A stretch of DNA of 64,000 bases from an uncultured Rhodocyclaceae bacterium (lineage in GTDB: Bacteria > Pseudomonadota > Gammaproteobacteria > Burkholderiales > Rhodocyclaceae). Shown piece after piece: positions 41,884 through 50,418 of the stretch. Position numbers and translations under genes: made by a program. A model generated the notes under the pieces. That model was not told where the DNA came from. It did no database searches and was given only the letters and a program-made list of their open reading frames with translations. Numbering within the stretch: the first letter of the stretch is position 1; the number at the start of each line of letters is the position of its first letter. Where the stretch lies: NCBI GenBank assembly GCA_934271525.1, contig CAKQRL010000007.1, forward strand, positions 1 through 64,000. The letters are read 5' to 3'.

Positions 41884-42516
41884 ATGCTTGACCATGAAGG
41901 CTTTCGCCCGAATGTCGGCATCATTCTCTGCAACAATAAAAATGAAGTTTTTTGGGGTAAACGCATTCGCGAGCATACGTGGCAATTTCCACAAGGCGGC
42001 ATTTCCAAAGGGGAATCACCCAAAGAAGCGATGTATCGCGAATTAAACGAAGAACTTGGACTTCAAGCTGAACATGTTTATATCTTAGGGCGCACCAAAA
42101 GTTGGTTGCGTTACGAAGTTCCCAAAACTTGGATTCGCAGGGATTGGCGCCACATTTTCAGAGGACAAAAGCAAATTTGGTATTTGTTGCGTTTGTTGGG
42201 CGGCGACCATTTGATTAACCTACGCGCCAACCCCAAACCCGAGTTTGATGCGTGGCGTTGGCAAAATTATTGGGTGCCGCTGGATGCCGTTATCGACTTC
42301 AAACGCAAAGTGTATGAAAGTGCGCTTTTGGAATTGGTGCAGCGTTTAACGCGCGATTCTAAAAGCTACCGCGCGCGTTTGTTGGCGCGCAGCGTTTTCA
42401 CATCGCCTTTGCGTTACGATTTGATGGCTTTAAATCGCCGACAATCCCAACTCTCGCAAACGGCGCACACGCTTTTGCCGCCGGATTTGCATTCGCCACA
42501 ATCGCGTTTTGCTTAA
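41884..42516 (+). CDS. rppH: RNA pyrophosphohydrolase RppH
   Basis: A 210-residue Nudix hydrolase that removes pyrophosphate from 5' ends of mRNA and starts RNase E decay. The Nudix box runs GGISKGES..AMYRELNEELGL (38-60) with metal-binding Glu53, Glu56 and Glu57. The N-terminal FRPNVGIILCN and the FPQGG segment are RppH-specific. The C-terminal 40 residues extend beyond E. coli RppH (176), as is common in betaproteobacteria. ACAAGGATT precedes the ATG. Confidence 0.94.
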   Translation: MLDHEGFRPNVGIILCNNKNEVFWGKRIREHTWQFPQGGISKGESPKEAMYRELNEELGLQAEHVYILGRTKSWLRYEVPKTWIRRDWRHIFRGQKQIWYLLRLLGGDHLINLRANPKPEFDAWRWQNYWVPLDAVIDFKRKVYESALLELVQRLTRDSKSYRARLLARSVFTSPLRYDLMALNRRQSQLSQTAHTLLPPDLHSPQSRFA

Positions 42517-42522
42517 AATTAA

Positions 42523-42558
42523 CAAAAATCCACGGTCAACCATTATTTTTTGAAAAAT
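42523..42558 (-). repeat. Single repeat unit between rppH and ppc
   Basis: The core TCCACGGTCAAC (42529-42540) is followed after 4 bases by T6 and GAAAAATG. The ppc ATG lies at its end, so the element fills most of the gap. Confidence 0.87.
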
Positions 42559-45286
42559 GAACACGAACCGTTTCAAAGACCACATTGATTATTTGGGTCG
42601 CTTATTGGATGAGATTATTCTTGCCCAAGAAGGTGAGGCTATTTTGGCGATTATTCGCCAAATTTTGGCGGCAACAACGGAAAATAACGATGCCGCTTTG
42701 TCGCTAATTTTGAAAAAAATCTCGCGCGAAGAAGCCCTCAAAGTCATCCGCGGTTTTAGCTTTTTTTTGCAACTCTCCAACATTGCCGAAGATGAAAACC
42801 ACATTCGCCGCCGCCGTGCGCACGCCTTAAAAGGTTCACCCGCACGGCAAGGTTCCTTTGGGCACGCTTTGGCGCAAATGCAAAATGCGCATGTTTCAAG
42901 CCACGATTTTCAAAAATTGTTGGCGCATACCGAAGTTGTGCCTGTTTTAACGGCGCATCCCACCGAAGTGCAACGGCAAAGTTTGTTAAAACACCACCGC
43001 GACATTGAAGCGCTCTTGCAACAACGCGCCCAAACCGAATTAACCGAAGAAGAATTGGCAGAAAATGAAGCCGCCATCACACGCGCCATTTTGACCTTGT
43101 GGTTTTCGCGTATGTTGCGCCCAACGCGCCTGCAAGTTATTGATGAAATCAACAACGGCATACACGTTTTTAAAGATACCTTTTTTAAAGCCGTGCCAGA
43201 ACTCTACCAACACTTTGCGCGGATTTTGGCAAAAAATGGCTTAAAACAAAGCGAATTGCCCAATGTTTTAACGCTTGGCTCTTGGATTGGAGGTGATAGA
43301 GACGGTAATCCTTATGTCAACGCAGAACTCTTAAAAACCGCTTTGGCAATGCAAGCAGGTGCCGCTTTGGATTTTTATTTGCGGGAAGTGCGGCAATTAT
43401 TTGTGGAATTGCCCTTGTCGGAAACCTTAACACCCTCTTCGCCTTCTTTGGCTAAACTTGCCGCGCAAACGCCCGATGTTTCGCCTCATCGCGCAGATGA
43501 ACCCTACCGCCGCGCGCTCGTGTGGATTGCAGGGCGCTTAAACGCCACACGCTTGATTTTGGCGAATAATCACGGCGCAGAAGATGCTTTTTCCGAATGG
43601 TCGCTCCCAGAACTGAAAAACGCCCCACCTTATGCCACAAGCAATGCCTTTTTGGAAGATTTGGAATTGTTGGCAAAGGCGCTGGATGAAGGCGGTTGCC
43701 GCGCATTGGAAGAAGGCAGAATTGGGCGGCTAATTCGCGCCGTTGCTGTTTTTGGTTTTCATTTGGCAAGTTTGGATTTGCGCCAAAATGCACAAGTTCA
43801 TGGCGCTTGTGTTGCGGAATTATTAGAAAAAGCAGGCATTTGTGCGCATTACGAAAAATTAAACGAAGAAGAGCGCCGCGCTGTGCTTTTAAAAGAATTG
43901 CAATCGCCCCGCCCGGTTTATTCGCCGTGGATTAGCTATTCCGAGCCACTCAAAAAAGAATTGGCAATTTTCTTTTCATTAAACGAATTGCGCCAAAAAT
44001 ACGGCGCCAAGGCTTTGCCGCGCACAATTATCTCAATGACGCAATCGGTCGCCGACTTGCTTGAAGTCGCCTTTTTGTTTAAAGAATCGGGTGCTTGGCA
44101 CAACAATGCCCCCGATTTAGAAATTGTGCCGCTTTTTGAAACAATCACCGATTTGCGCAGAAGTGCCCAAATTATGGCGGAGTTTTTTGAAATTCCACTT
44201 TGCCGCACTTGGTTAAAAACACTCAACGATACCCAAGAAGTAATGCTCGGTTACTCCGACAGCAACAAAGACGGCGGATTTTTAACCTCTGGTTGGGAAC
44301 TTTACCAAGCAGAAATTCGCTTGTCGCAAACTTTCCAAAAACACGGCGTGCGGTTGCGGCTATTCCACGGGCGCGGCGGCTCAATTGGGCGCGGCGGCGG
44401 CCCTGCTTGGCAAGCCGTGTTGGCACAACCCGCAGGTGCATTAAAAGGGCAAATGCGGCTAACCGAACAAGGCGAAGTGATTAGCAGCAAATACGGCAAC
44501 ACAGACAACGCACGGCGAAATTTGGAAGTCTTGCTTGCCGCAACCTTGTTAGGCTCGCTGACCGACCAAGAAAACAAAGCGCAAAATGCCGAAGATTTTT
44601 ACCCAGTGATGGATTTTTTAGCCGAATCGGCTTTCAAAAGTTACCGCGCTTTGGTTTATGAAACACAAGGTTTTGAAACCTATTTTCAAGAATCAACCAT
44701 TTTGAGCGAAATTGCATCTTTAAATATCGGCAGCCGCCCGGCGTCTCGCAAAAAATCCAACCACATTGAAGATTTGCGCGCCATTCCGTGGGTTTTTAGT
44801 TGGGCACAATGTCGGCTAATGTTGCCCGGTTGGTTTGGTTTTGGCAGTGCTGTGGAAGCGTATTTAAAGGAAAATCCCGAAGGCTTAAAAACGCTGATTT
44901 TAATGAACCAAAACTGGCCATTTTTCAAAATGCTGTTGTCCAACATTGATATGGTTTTGTCTAAAACCGATTTGGCAATTGGCAGGCAATACGCGCATTT
45001 GGTCAAAGATGAAAAACTGCGCCGCACCATTTTCAACCGCATTGAAAAGGAATGGCATTTGACCAAAAAACACCTGCTCAAAATTTTGGGAGCGCACGCT
45101 TTTTTGAAGAACGACCCTGTTTTAAAGGAATCGCTATTGTTGCGTTTACCCTACATTAACGCCTTAAACCATTTGCAAGTGGAACTCTTAAAGCGTTACC
45201 GCATCAACAATTCGGATAATAAACTCGCGCGTGCCATTCATTTGAGCATCAACGGCATTGCGGCAGGTTTACGAAATACGGGTTGA
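42557..45286 (+). CDS. ppc: Phosphoenolpyruvate carboxylase
   Basis: A 909-residue biotin-independent carboxylase making oxaloacetate from PEP and bicarbonate. Catalytic His134 is in LTAHPTEVQR, Lys571 in GYSDSNKDGG, and the mobile loop FHGRGGSIGRGGGP begins at 603. The C-terminal IHLSINGIAAGLRNTG ends in the NTG tripeptide that all such enzymes share. Length is slightly above E. coli Ppc (883). With pckG in the same window the cell can run the PEP/oxaloacetate step in both directions. Confidence 0.97.
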   Translation: MNTNRFKDHIDYLGRLLDEIILAQEGEAILAIIRQILAATTENNDAALSLILKKISREEALKVIRGFSFFLQLSNIAEDENHIRRRRAHALKGSPARQGSFGHALAQMQNAHVSSHDFQKLLAHTEVVPVLTAHPTEVQRQSLLKHHRDIEALLQQRAQTELTEEELAENEAAITRAILTLWFSRMLRPTRLQVIDEINNGIHVFKDTFFKAVPELYQHFARILAKNGLKQSELPNVLTLGSWIGGDRDGNPYVNAELLKTALAMQAGAALDFYLREVRQLFVELPLSETLTPSSPSLAKLAAQTPDVSPHRADEPYRRALVWIAGRLNATRLILANNHGAEDAFSEWSLPELKNAPPYATSNAFLEDLELLAKALDEGGCRALEEGRIGRLIRAVAVFGFHLASLDLRQNAQVHGACVAELLEKAGICAHYEKLNEEERRAVLLKELQSPRPVYSPWISYSEPLKKELAIFFSLNELRQKYGAKALPRTIISMTQSVADLLEVAFLFKESGAWHNNAPDLEIVPLFETITDLRRSAQIMAEFFEIPLCRTWLKTLNDTQEVMLGYSDSNKDGGFLTSGWELYQAEIRLSQTFQKHGVRLRLFHGRGGSIGRGGGPAWQAVLAQPAGALKGQMRLTEQGEVISSKYGNTDNARRNLEVLLAATLLGSLTDQENKAQNAEDFYPVMDFLAESAFKSYRALVYETQGFETYFQESTILSEIASLNIGSRPASRKKSNHIEDLRAIPWVFSWAQCRLMLPGWFGFGSAVEAYLKENPEGLKTLILMNQNWPFFKMLLSNIDMVLSKTDLAIGRQYAHLVKDEKLRRTIFNRIEKEWHLTKKHLLKILGAHAFLKNDPVLKESLLLRLPYINALNHLQVELLKRYRINNSDNKLARAIHLSINGIAAGLRNTG

Positions 45287-45329
45287 TTTGTATTAAACTT
45301 TCACAAAACTTTTCAAAAAAGGAGCCATC

Positions 45330-45644
45330 ATGAACAAAAAATTAACGATCAGCGCATTATGTTTGATTTTTGCCGCAGGTACTGCCTTTGCGCAAGCTTG
45401 GCAATGGAAAGACAAAGACGGCAGAGTGCAAATCTCGGATACCCCGCCGCCTGAATCGGTTAAAAACGTCAAAGAAATTCCCAAACATACCCCGCCAGAA
45501 GATTTGTTATCAGACGCAGAGTTGGAAGCCCAAAACGCCAAAAGCGATGAAGAATTCCAAAAACGCCGCGAAGAACGCTTAAAACGTGAAGAAGAAGAGC
45601 AAAAAGCCGCCCAAGAAGCGCGCAACAGCAAACGTAAAAAATAA
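45330..45644 (+). CDS. DUF4124 exported protein (paralogue 1)
   Basis: A 104-residue protein with signal peptide MNKKLTISALCLIFAAGTAFA and a short mature domain: AWQWKDKDGRVQISDTPPP is the DUF4124 signature. A charged helical tail rich in Lys/Glu/Arg follows (KRREERLKREEEE). AAAAAGGAG is an excellent ribosome-binding site. Function is unknown. It is the first of three tandem paralogues and is clearly the sister of the next gene. Confidence 0.88.
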   Translation: MNKKLTISALCLIFAAGTAFAQAWQWKDKDGRVQISDTPPPESVKNVKEIPKHTPPEDLLSDAELEAQNAKSDEEFQKRREERLKREEEEQKAAQEARNSKRKK

Positions 45645-45658
45645 TTGGGAGATTCATT

Positions 45659-46090
45659 TTGAACAAAAAGATTCTTTTGGCAAGCTTTCTTGCCTTTTTG
45701 TCGTCTGCTGTTTTTGCCCAAGCTTGGCAATGGCGCGATAAAAACGGTCAGGTGCAAATTTCCGACTCTCCGCCGCCTGCTGGCGCTTTGGATGTCAAAG
45801 AAATCGGCAAACACATGCCGCCCGATGATTTGTTGTCTGATGAAGAACAAGCGAAATTAAACGCCCAAAGCGATGAAGATTTTCAAAAACGTCGCCAAGA
45901 GCGTTTAAAACGCGAAGAAGAAGAGGCAAAATCTGCATCTGATGCAAACAAACGCCGCAGTTGTGCGGATGCGCAAGCGGGTTTGGCAGCCAAACGCGCT
46001 TCGCGCCGCTCCACCAACCCCGCGCAACGCGCCGCCAAGCGCGAAGCCATTGCAGAGCTAGAAGCGAGCGTAGACGAGTATTGCAATTAA
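45659..46090 (+). CDS. DUF4124 exported protein (paralogue 2)
   Basis: A 143-residue relative of the preceding gene, with signal peptide MNKKILLASFLAFLSSAVFA, WQWRDKNGQVQISDSPPP, PPDDLLSDEE and KRRQERLKREEEE. It adds a C-terminal segment with two Cys (SCADAQAGLAA and DEYCN) that could form a disulfide. The start codon is TTG at 45659 with GGGAGA upstream; no ATG fits. It lies 14 bases after paralogue 1. Confidence 0.87.
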   Translation: MNKKILLASFLAFLSSAVFAQAWQWRDKNGQVQISDSPPPAGALDVKEIGKHMPPDDLLSDEEQAKLNAQSDEDFQKRRQERLKREEEEAKSASDANKRRSCADAQAGLAAKRASRRSTNPAQRAAKREAIAELEASVDEYCN

Positions 46091-46150
46091 AAAAAACCAC
46101 GGTAAACCATTGTTTTTTTCAAAAAAAACATCGTTTACCGTGGAAAACCA
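46091..46150. repeat. Paired palindromic repeat between DUF4124 paralogues 2 and 3
   Basis: The left core ACCACGGTAAAC is at 46096-46107 (first base variant). The right core GTTTACCGTGGA is at 46133-46144, offset 37. The T7/A8 centre extends the stem to over 20 bp. Flanking genes are co-directional. Confidence 0.9.
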
Positions 46151-46167
46151 TTTTTTTGGAAAATAAA

Positions 46168-46569
46168 ATGAAAAAGCGCTTTCAAACAATAACAGTGATC
46201 GCATCTTTTTTGATTGCTACAACGGCTTTTGCGCAAAAGGCGTGGCAATATGAAGATAGCGAAGGCAATCGCATCGTAACCGATTATGCTCCGCCCAAAA
46301 ACGTCAAAAGTTATTCCGTGGGCGAGCGCACCACGCGGCGCGTTAGAAAAGGTGAGCGCGGCAAAAATCGCGCAGAAAACGCGGCAGAACGCACACTTAG
46401 AACGCGTTGCGTGCAAGCGCGCGAACGCTTGGTGGGTTTGTTAAACTCTCGCGCCCAAGACGTTGTGCCACAAGAGATTCACCAAGAAATTGACACCTTG
46501 GAATTATTCGTCACCGAAAACTGCCAAAATCTCAACAATAAAAACGCAGAAATAGATGAGAAAAAATAA
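46168..46569 (+). CDS. DUF4124-like exported protein (paralogue 3)
   Basis: A 133-residue, more diverged relative with signal peptide MKKRFQTITVIASFLIATTAFA and AWQYEDSEGNRIVTDYAPP in place of the DUF4124 core. A basic middle (TTRRVRKGERGKNRAE) follows, then a Cys pair region as in paralogue 2. The ATG at 46168 is chosen because the upstream frame overlaps paralogue 2 and would destroy the signal peptide. Two palindromic repeats follow. Confidence 0.82.
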   Translation: MKKRFQTITVIASFLIATTAFAQKAWQYEDSEGNRIVTDYAPPKNVKSYSVGERTTRRVRKGERGKNRAENAAERTLRTRCVQARERLVGLLNSRAQDVVPQEIHQEIDTLELFVTENCQNLNNKNAEIDEKK

Positions 46570-46570
46570 A

Positions 46571-46630
46571 TATTTTCCACGGTAAACTATTATTTTTTTT
46601 GAAGTTTAAAACGTTTACCGTGGATTTTTA
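46571..46630. repeat. Paired palindromic repeat after DUF4124 paralogue 3
   Basis: Cores are TCCACGGTAAAC at 46576-46587 and GTTTACCGTGGA at 46613-46624, offset 37. It is the first of two complete elements in a 231-base convergent gap. The 109 bases between them are AT-rich with nothing recognisable. Confidence 0.92.
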
Positions 46631-46739
46631 GCACTAAATTTAATTTAAATCTTTAAACAATAATATTTATTAGATTTTGATGCCATCGGCAAATTAGAAA
46701 AACAAAAAGATTTTAACAAGCGCTTATAAACCAAATAAA

Positions 46740-46801
46740 AATTTTCCACGGTAAACCGCAATTTTTTTTCAAAAAAATATGCCGTTTACCGTGGATTTTT
46801 T
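46740..46801. repeat. Paired palindromic repeat next to lpxC
   Basis: Cores are TCCACGGTAAAC at 46745-46756 and GTTTACCGTGGA at 46784-46795, offset 39. It abuts the lpxC stop codon and could terminate lpxC transcription. Confidence 0.92.
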
Positions 46802-47715
46802 TAAATGGTTGCGGGGGTGAAAAACCAAGATTTTAAAGATTGCGGGGGAGTTTCTTGAAATTCAATGATTTCAAATGCCGATTCATTGGCAAGCAGTTTT
46901 CTAACAAGTTGGTTGTTCAAAGCATGCCCGCCTTTGTGTGAAGAATATGCCGCCAAAAAAGGATAGCCAGCCAAATACAAATCGCCCAAAGCATCCAAAA
47001 TTTTGTGGCGCACAAATTCATCGGGATAACGCAAACCATCAGGATTTAAAACGCGGTATTCATCCAACACAATGGCGTTTTCCAAACCGCCGCCAAGCGC
47101 CAAACCATTTTCACGCAAAAACTCCACTTCATGCATAAAACCAAAAGTGCGCGCGCGTGAGATATCTTTCACATAAGAATCGTGCGCAAAATTCATTGTG
47201 GCAAGCGTTGCCGAGCGGTCAATCACTGGATGATTAAAAACAATGGAAAATTGCAAAGAACAACCATCAAAAGGCTCAAAACGCGCCCATTTGTCGCCAT
47301 CCTGCACTTCTACTTTTTCTTTAATGCGGATAAATTTTTTCAAGGCTTTTTGTTCTTCAATGCCCGCATTTTGAATTAAAAAAACAAAAGGCGCAGCAGA
47401 GCCATCAAAAATGGGCAACTCAGGAGCGTCCAAGTCAACATAAAGGTTATCAATGCCCATGCCGCAGAGTGCGGACATAATGTGTTCAACCGTGCCGATT
47501 TTAACGTTGCCCTTTTTGAGTGCGGAACAAAGCACAGTATCAGCAACGCAGTGGGCATCCGCTGGAATTTCAACAGGCGAATCCAAATCCACACGGCGAA
47601 AAACAATGCCCGTGTTGGCAGGCGCAGGGCGCATTGACAGCGTAACTTTCAAGCCAGAATGCAAGCCAACACCGCTTGCGCTAATGAGTTGTTTTAAGGT
47701 GCGTTGGAAAAGCAT
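46801..47715 (-). CDS. lpxC: UDP-3-O-acyl-N-acetylglucosamine deacetylase
   Basis: A 304-residue zinc amidase, the committed step of lipid A synthesis. Zinc ligands are His78 (TVEHIMSAL), His237 and Asp241 (RHKILDALGD), and the general His264 lies in KGGHAL. SGVGLHSG is the conserved N-terminal motif. Its presence shows a Gram-negative outer membrane. It lies downstream of ftsZ as in many proteobacteria but is separated by a strong terminator, so it probably has its own promoter in 47716-47790. Confidence 0.96.
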   Translation of the reverse strand: MLFQRTLKQLISASGVGLHSGLKVTLSMRPAPANTGIVFRRVDLDSPVEIPADAHCVADTVLCSALKKGNVKIGTVEHIMSALCGMGIDNLYVDLDAPELPIFDGSAAPFVFLIQNAGIEEQKALKKFIRIKEKVEVQDGDKWARFEPFDGCSLQFSIVFNHPVIDRSATLATMNFAHDSYVKDISRARTFGFMHEVEFLRENGLALGGGLENAIVLDEYRVLNPDGLRYPDEFVRHKILDALGDLYLAGYPFLAAYSSHKGGHALNNQLVRKLLANESAFEIIEFQETPPQSLKSWFFTPATI

Positions 47716-47790
47716 ATTTTTGTTTGTTTTTCAAGAGATTATCAGAAAAAGACGAGCGTATTGTAGCAAAAAAACAAAAACGCAGTCAAA

Positions 47791-47848
47791 AAAATAAGCG
47801 AGTGCCGCACTCCATTTGGAATAGCGGCACTCGCTATTATTGTTTTTT
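47791..47848. terminator. Bidirectional terminator between ftsZ and lpxC
   Basis: A perfect 12-bp stem (AGCGAGTGCCGC at 47797-47808, GCGGCACTCGCT at 47824-47835) with a partly paired inner loop. T runs flank it on both strands, so it can end the dcw transcript on the minus strand. Confidence 0.92.
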
Positions 47849-47853
47849 TAAAA

Positions 47854-49035
47854 TTAATCCGCTTGTTTTCTTAAAAAAGTGGGAATGGCGTAGTGATCCA
47901 CGCCGCTATTGGCAAGCGTTTGCGCGGTCATTGAGCTAACCGTGGATGAGCGGCGGTGGCGGCGATTAACCGCTGGACTTTCCACATTGGAAAAGTCGGG
48001 CAAATCATCCGTTCCCGTGCGAGAACCTGCACCAGCGACAACTTCGGGCGTGGCGCGAGAATTCAAACCCGTGGCAATCACGGTTACGCGCAATTCATCG
48101 CCCAAGGTTTCATCAAACACTTGACCGCAAATGATATGTTCGTCTTCCAAACCACGCGCAAGTTTTTGCACAACGTCCATTACTTCGTAAGATTCCTTTG
48201 CCTTCATTGTGGCGCGCGAGCCAGAGATATTGATCAAAATACCGCCTGCTGTTGCCAAATTGACACCTTCCAACAAGGGCGAAGCAATGGCTTGTTCGGC
48301 TGCCACGCGGGCGCGATCCACACCCGATGCGGTGGCTGTTCCCATCATTGCGCGCCCCATAGAACTCATCACGGTGCGCACATCTTCAAAGTCAACGTTG
48401 ATTAAACCGTTGGAGGTAATGATTTCAACAATGCCGCCCACGGCTTTTTTCAAAACATCATCTGCCGCATGAAAGCAATCTTCAGAAGATGCGTCTTCAC
48501 CCAAAACTTCAATTAATTTATCGTTTAAAACTACCAAAAGCGAATCCACACAACCGCCCAAAGCCTCAATGCCTTGTTCGGCTGTGCGCATGCGGCGGGG
48601 ACCTTCAAAACGGAAAGGTTTGGTGACCACACCCACGGTTAAAATGCCCATTTCGCGCGCCACACTTGCCACAACAGGTGCGGCACCTGTTCCCGTGCCA
48701 CCGCCCATGCCTGCTGTGATAAACACCATATTGGCGCCTTGCAAGGCGCTTCTAATTTCATCAATTTTGCCCTCTGCCGCTTCTTTGCCGCGCTCGGGTT
48801 TGGCACCCGCGCCCAAACCTGATTCACCCAAGGCAATTTGCAATGGGGCGGATGATTGCGCCAAAGCTTGAGAATCAGTATTTGCGACAATAAATTCCAC
48901 GCCTTCCACGGCGTTGACGATCATATGTTCCACGGCATTGCCGCCTGCGCCACCTACGCCAAAAACTTTAATAACTGTGCCACGGTCAAATTTATTGACT
49001 GGGTCAACAATGGTGTATTTCATATTGTCCGCCAT
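47854..49035 (-). CDS. ftsZ: Cell division protein FtsZ
   Basis: A 393-residue tubulin-like GTPase that forms the division ring. VGGAGGNAV (27-35) is the N-terminal nucleotide loop and GGGTGTG (111-117) the tubulin signature. ANTDSQAL and the T7 loop region NVDFEDV are present. The C-terminal peptide DHYAIPTFLRKQ is the binding site for FtsA/ZipA. The linker before it contains RSSTVSS at a sequence resembling a decayed repeat (47935-47946). GGGAG precedes the ATG, and a 145-base gap separates it from ftsA. Confidence 0.97.
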   Translation of the reverse strand: MADNMKYTIVDPVNKFDRGTVIKVFGVGGAGGNAVEHMIVNAVEGVEFIVANTDSQALAQSSAPLQIALGESGLGAGAKPERGKEAAEGKIDEIRSALQGANMVFITAGMGGGTGTGAAPVVASVAREMGILTVGVVTKPFRFEGPRRMRTAEQGIEALGGCVDSLLVVLNDKLIEVLGEDASSEDCFHAADDVLKKAVGGIVEIITSNGLINVDFEDVRTVMSSMGRAMMGTATASGVDRARVAAEQAIASPLLEGVNLATAGGILINISGSRATMKAKESYEVMDVVQKLARGLEDEHIICGQVFDETLGDELRVTVIATGLNSRATPEVVAGAGSRTGTDDLPDFSNVESPAVNRRHRRSSTVSSMTAQTLANSGVDHYAIPTFLRKQAD

Positions 49036-49180
49036 TGCTAAATCTCCCTTAACTAAAAATTAAAAAAACCATCAGAAAAAAACAAAACTTGCAATTTTCA
49101 ATTTTATATGATTCTGAATCAAAACATTTCAACCCTCCTTAAATTTTTTAAGGCATAGCAAAGAAAATTGCCAAAAAAGC

Positions 49181-50407
49181 CTAAAAATTTTTAACAATCC
49201 AACCTTTCACGCGGTGGAATGTATCGCGAAAACTTTGTTTCTCTTGTATTTTTTGTCCACGACGGCGTTGATTTAATGCTTCTAATATTAAACCATAAGC
49301 GCACGCCATTCCCGTGTTTTTCATTTTATCTGCCATACTGCCTTGGTATTGCGGCACCCCCAAACGCAATGGCACTTGGAAAATCTCCTCCCCCAATTCC
49401 AACATTCCCGGCATCACGCTTGCTCCGCCCGTTAAGACAATGCCTGAGGATAACGAATCCAAAAAACCCGCATGTTTTAATTCCAACTGCACGCATTCAA
49501 ACATTTCTTCCACACGCGGTTGAATTACATCCGCCAAAGCGCGACAACTTAGGCGGCGCGATGGGCGATCATTAACACCTGCCACGTTGATGAATTCTTC
49601 CGGATCGCTCAAATCGCTCATTGCATTCCCAAAACGACATTTGATCAGTTCCGCTTCTTTTTTGGGCGTGCGAATAACCATTGCAATATCTGATGTAATG
49701 TTGTCCCCTGCCATTGGCAAAACCGCCGTATGCCGCACTGCGCCTTTGCTCCACACGGCAATGTCCATTGTGCCGCCGCCAATATCAATCAAACAAACGC
49801 CCAAATCCTTTTCATCTTTGGATAACACGGCGTAGCTTGAAGCAAGCGGTTGTGCCACCAAATCAATTGCTTCCAAGCCGCAACGCCGCACGCATTTGAT
49901 GATATTTTGCATAGCCGATGTGGCACCTGTCACAATATGCGTGCGCACTTCCAAGCGCCTGCCGTTCATGCCGATTGGCTCGCTAATGCCGTCTTGCCCG
50001 TCAATGGTGAATTCCTGCGGCAAAACGTGGAAAATCTCTTGGTCAGCAGGCACTGGCATAGCGCGCGCAGTTTCCATCACACGTTCTACGTCTGTGGCGG
50101 TGATTTCCATGCTGTTGGAAGCAACCAACCCGTGCGAATTAAAACTTTTTAAATGGCTGCCTGAAATACTCACATAAACATCGCTGACGTTGCAATCCGC
50201 CATTAGTTCTAATTCTTCAATCACGCGGCTAATGGTATTGACCGTGTGTTCAATATTCGTCACGCGCCCGTTTTGAATACCTTGTGAGTTTTTAATACCA
50301 ACGCCTACGATATTGATATGATCTTCATCGTCAAATTCCGCAGCCAAAGCCACAGTTTTGCTCGTGCCAATATCTAAACCCACCACAAAATTATTTTCTC
50401 TTGCCAT
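49181..50407 (-). CDS. ftsA: Cell division protein FtsA
   Basis: A 408-residue actin-like ATPase that anchors FtsZ to the membrane. GLDIGTSKTVAL is phosphate-1, LIDIGGGTMDIAV phosphate-2 and IVLTGGASVMPGM the adenosine motif. The C-terminal FHRVKGWIVKNF is the amphipathic membrane-targeting helix. The start is set at 50407 (MARENNF) with AAGGA upstream; the longer frame to 50428 overlaps ftsQ and is less likely. Confidence 0.96.
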   Translation of the reverse strand: MARENNFVVGLDIGTSKTVALAAEFDDEDHINIVGVGIKNSQGIQNGRVTNIEHTVNTISRVIEELELMADCNVSDVYVSISGSHLKSFNSHGLVASNSMEITATDVERVMETARAMPVPADQEIFHVLPQEFTIDGQDGISEPIGMNGRRLEVRTHIVTGATSAMQNIIKCVRRCGLEAIDLVAQPLASSYAVLSKDEKDLGVCLIDIGGGTMDIAVWSKGAVRHTAVLPMAGDNITSDIAMVIRTPKKEAELIKCRFGNAMSDLSDPEEFINVAGVNDRPSRRLSCRALADVIQPRVEEMFECVQLELKHAGFLDSLSSGIVLTGGASVMPGMLELGEEIFQVPLRLGVPQYQGSMADKMKNTGMACAYGLILEALNQRRRGQKIQEKQSFRDTFHRVKGWIVKNF

Positions 50408-50418
50408 TTTTTTATTCC

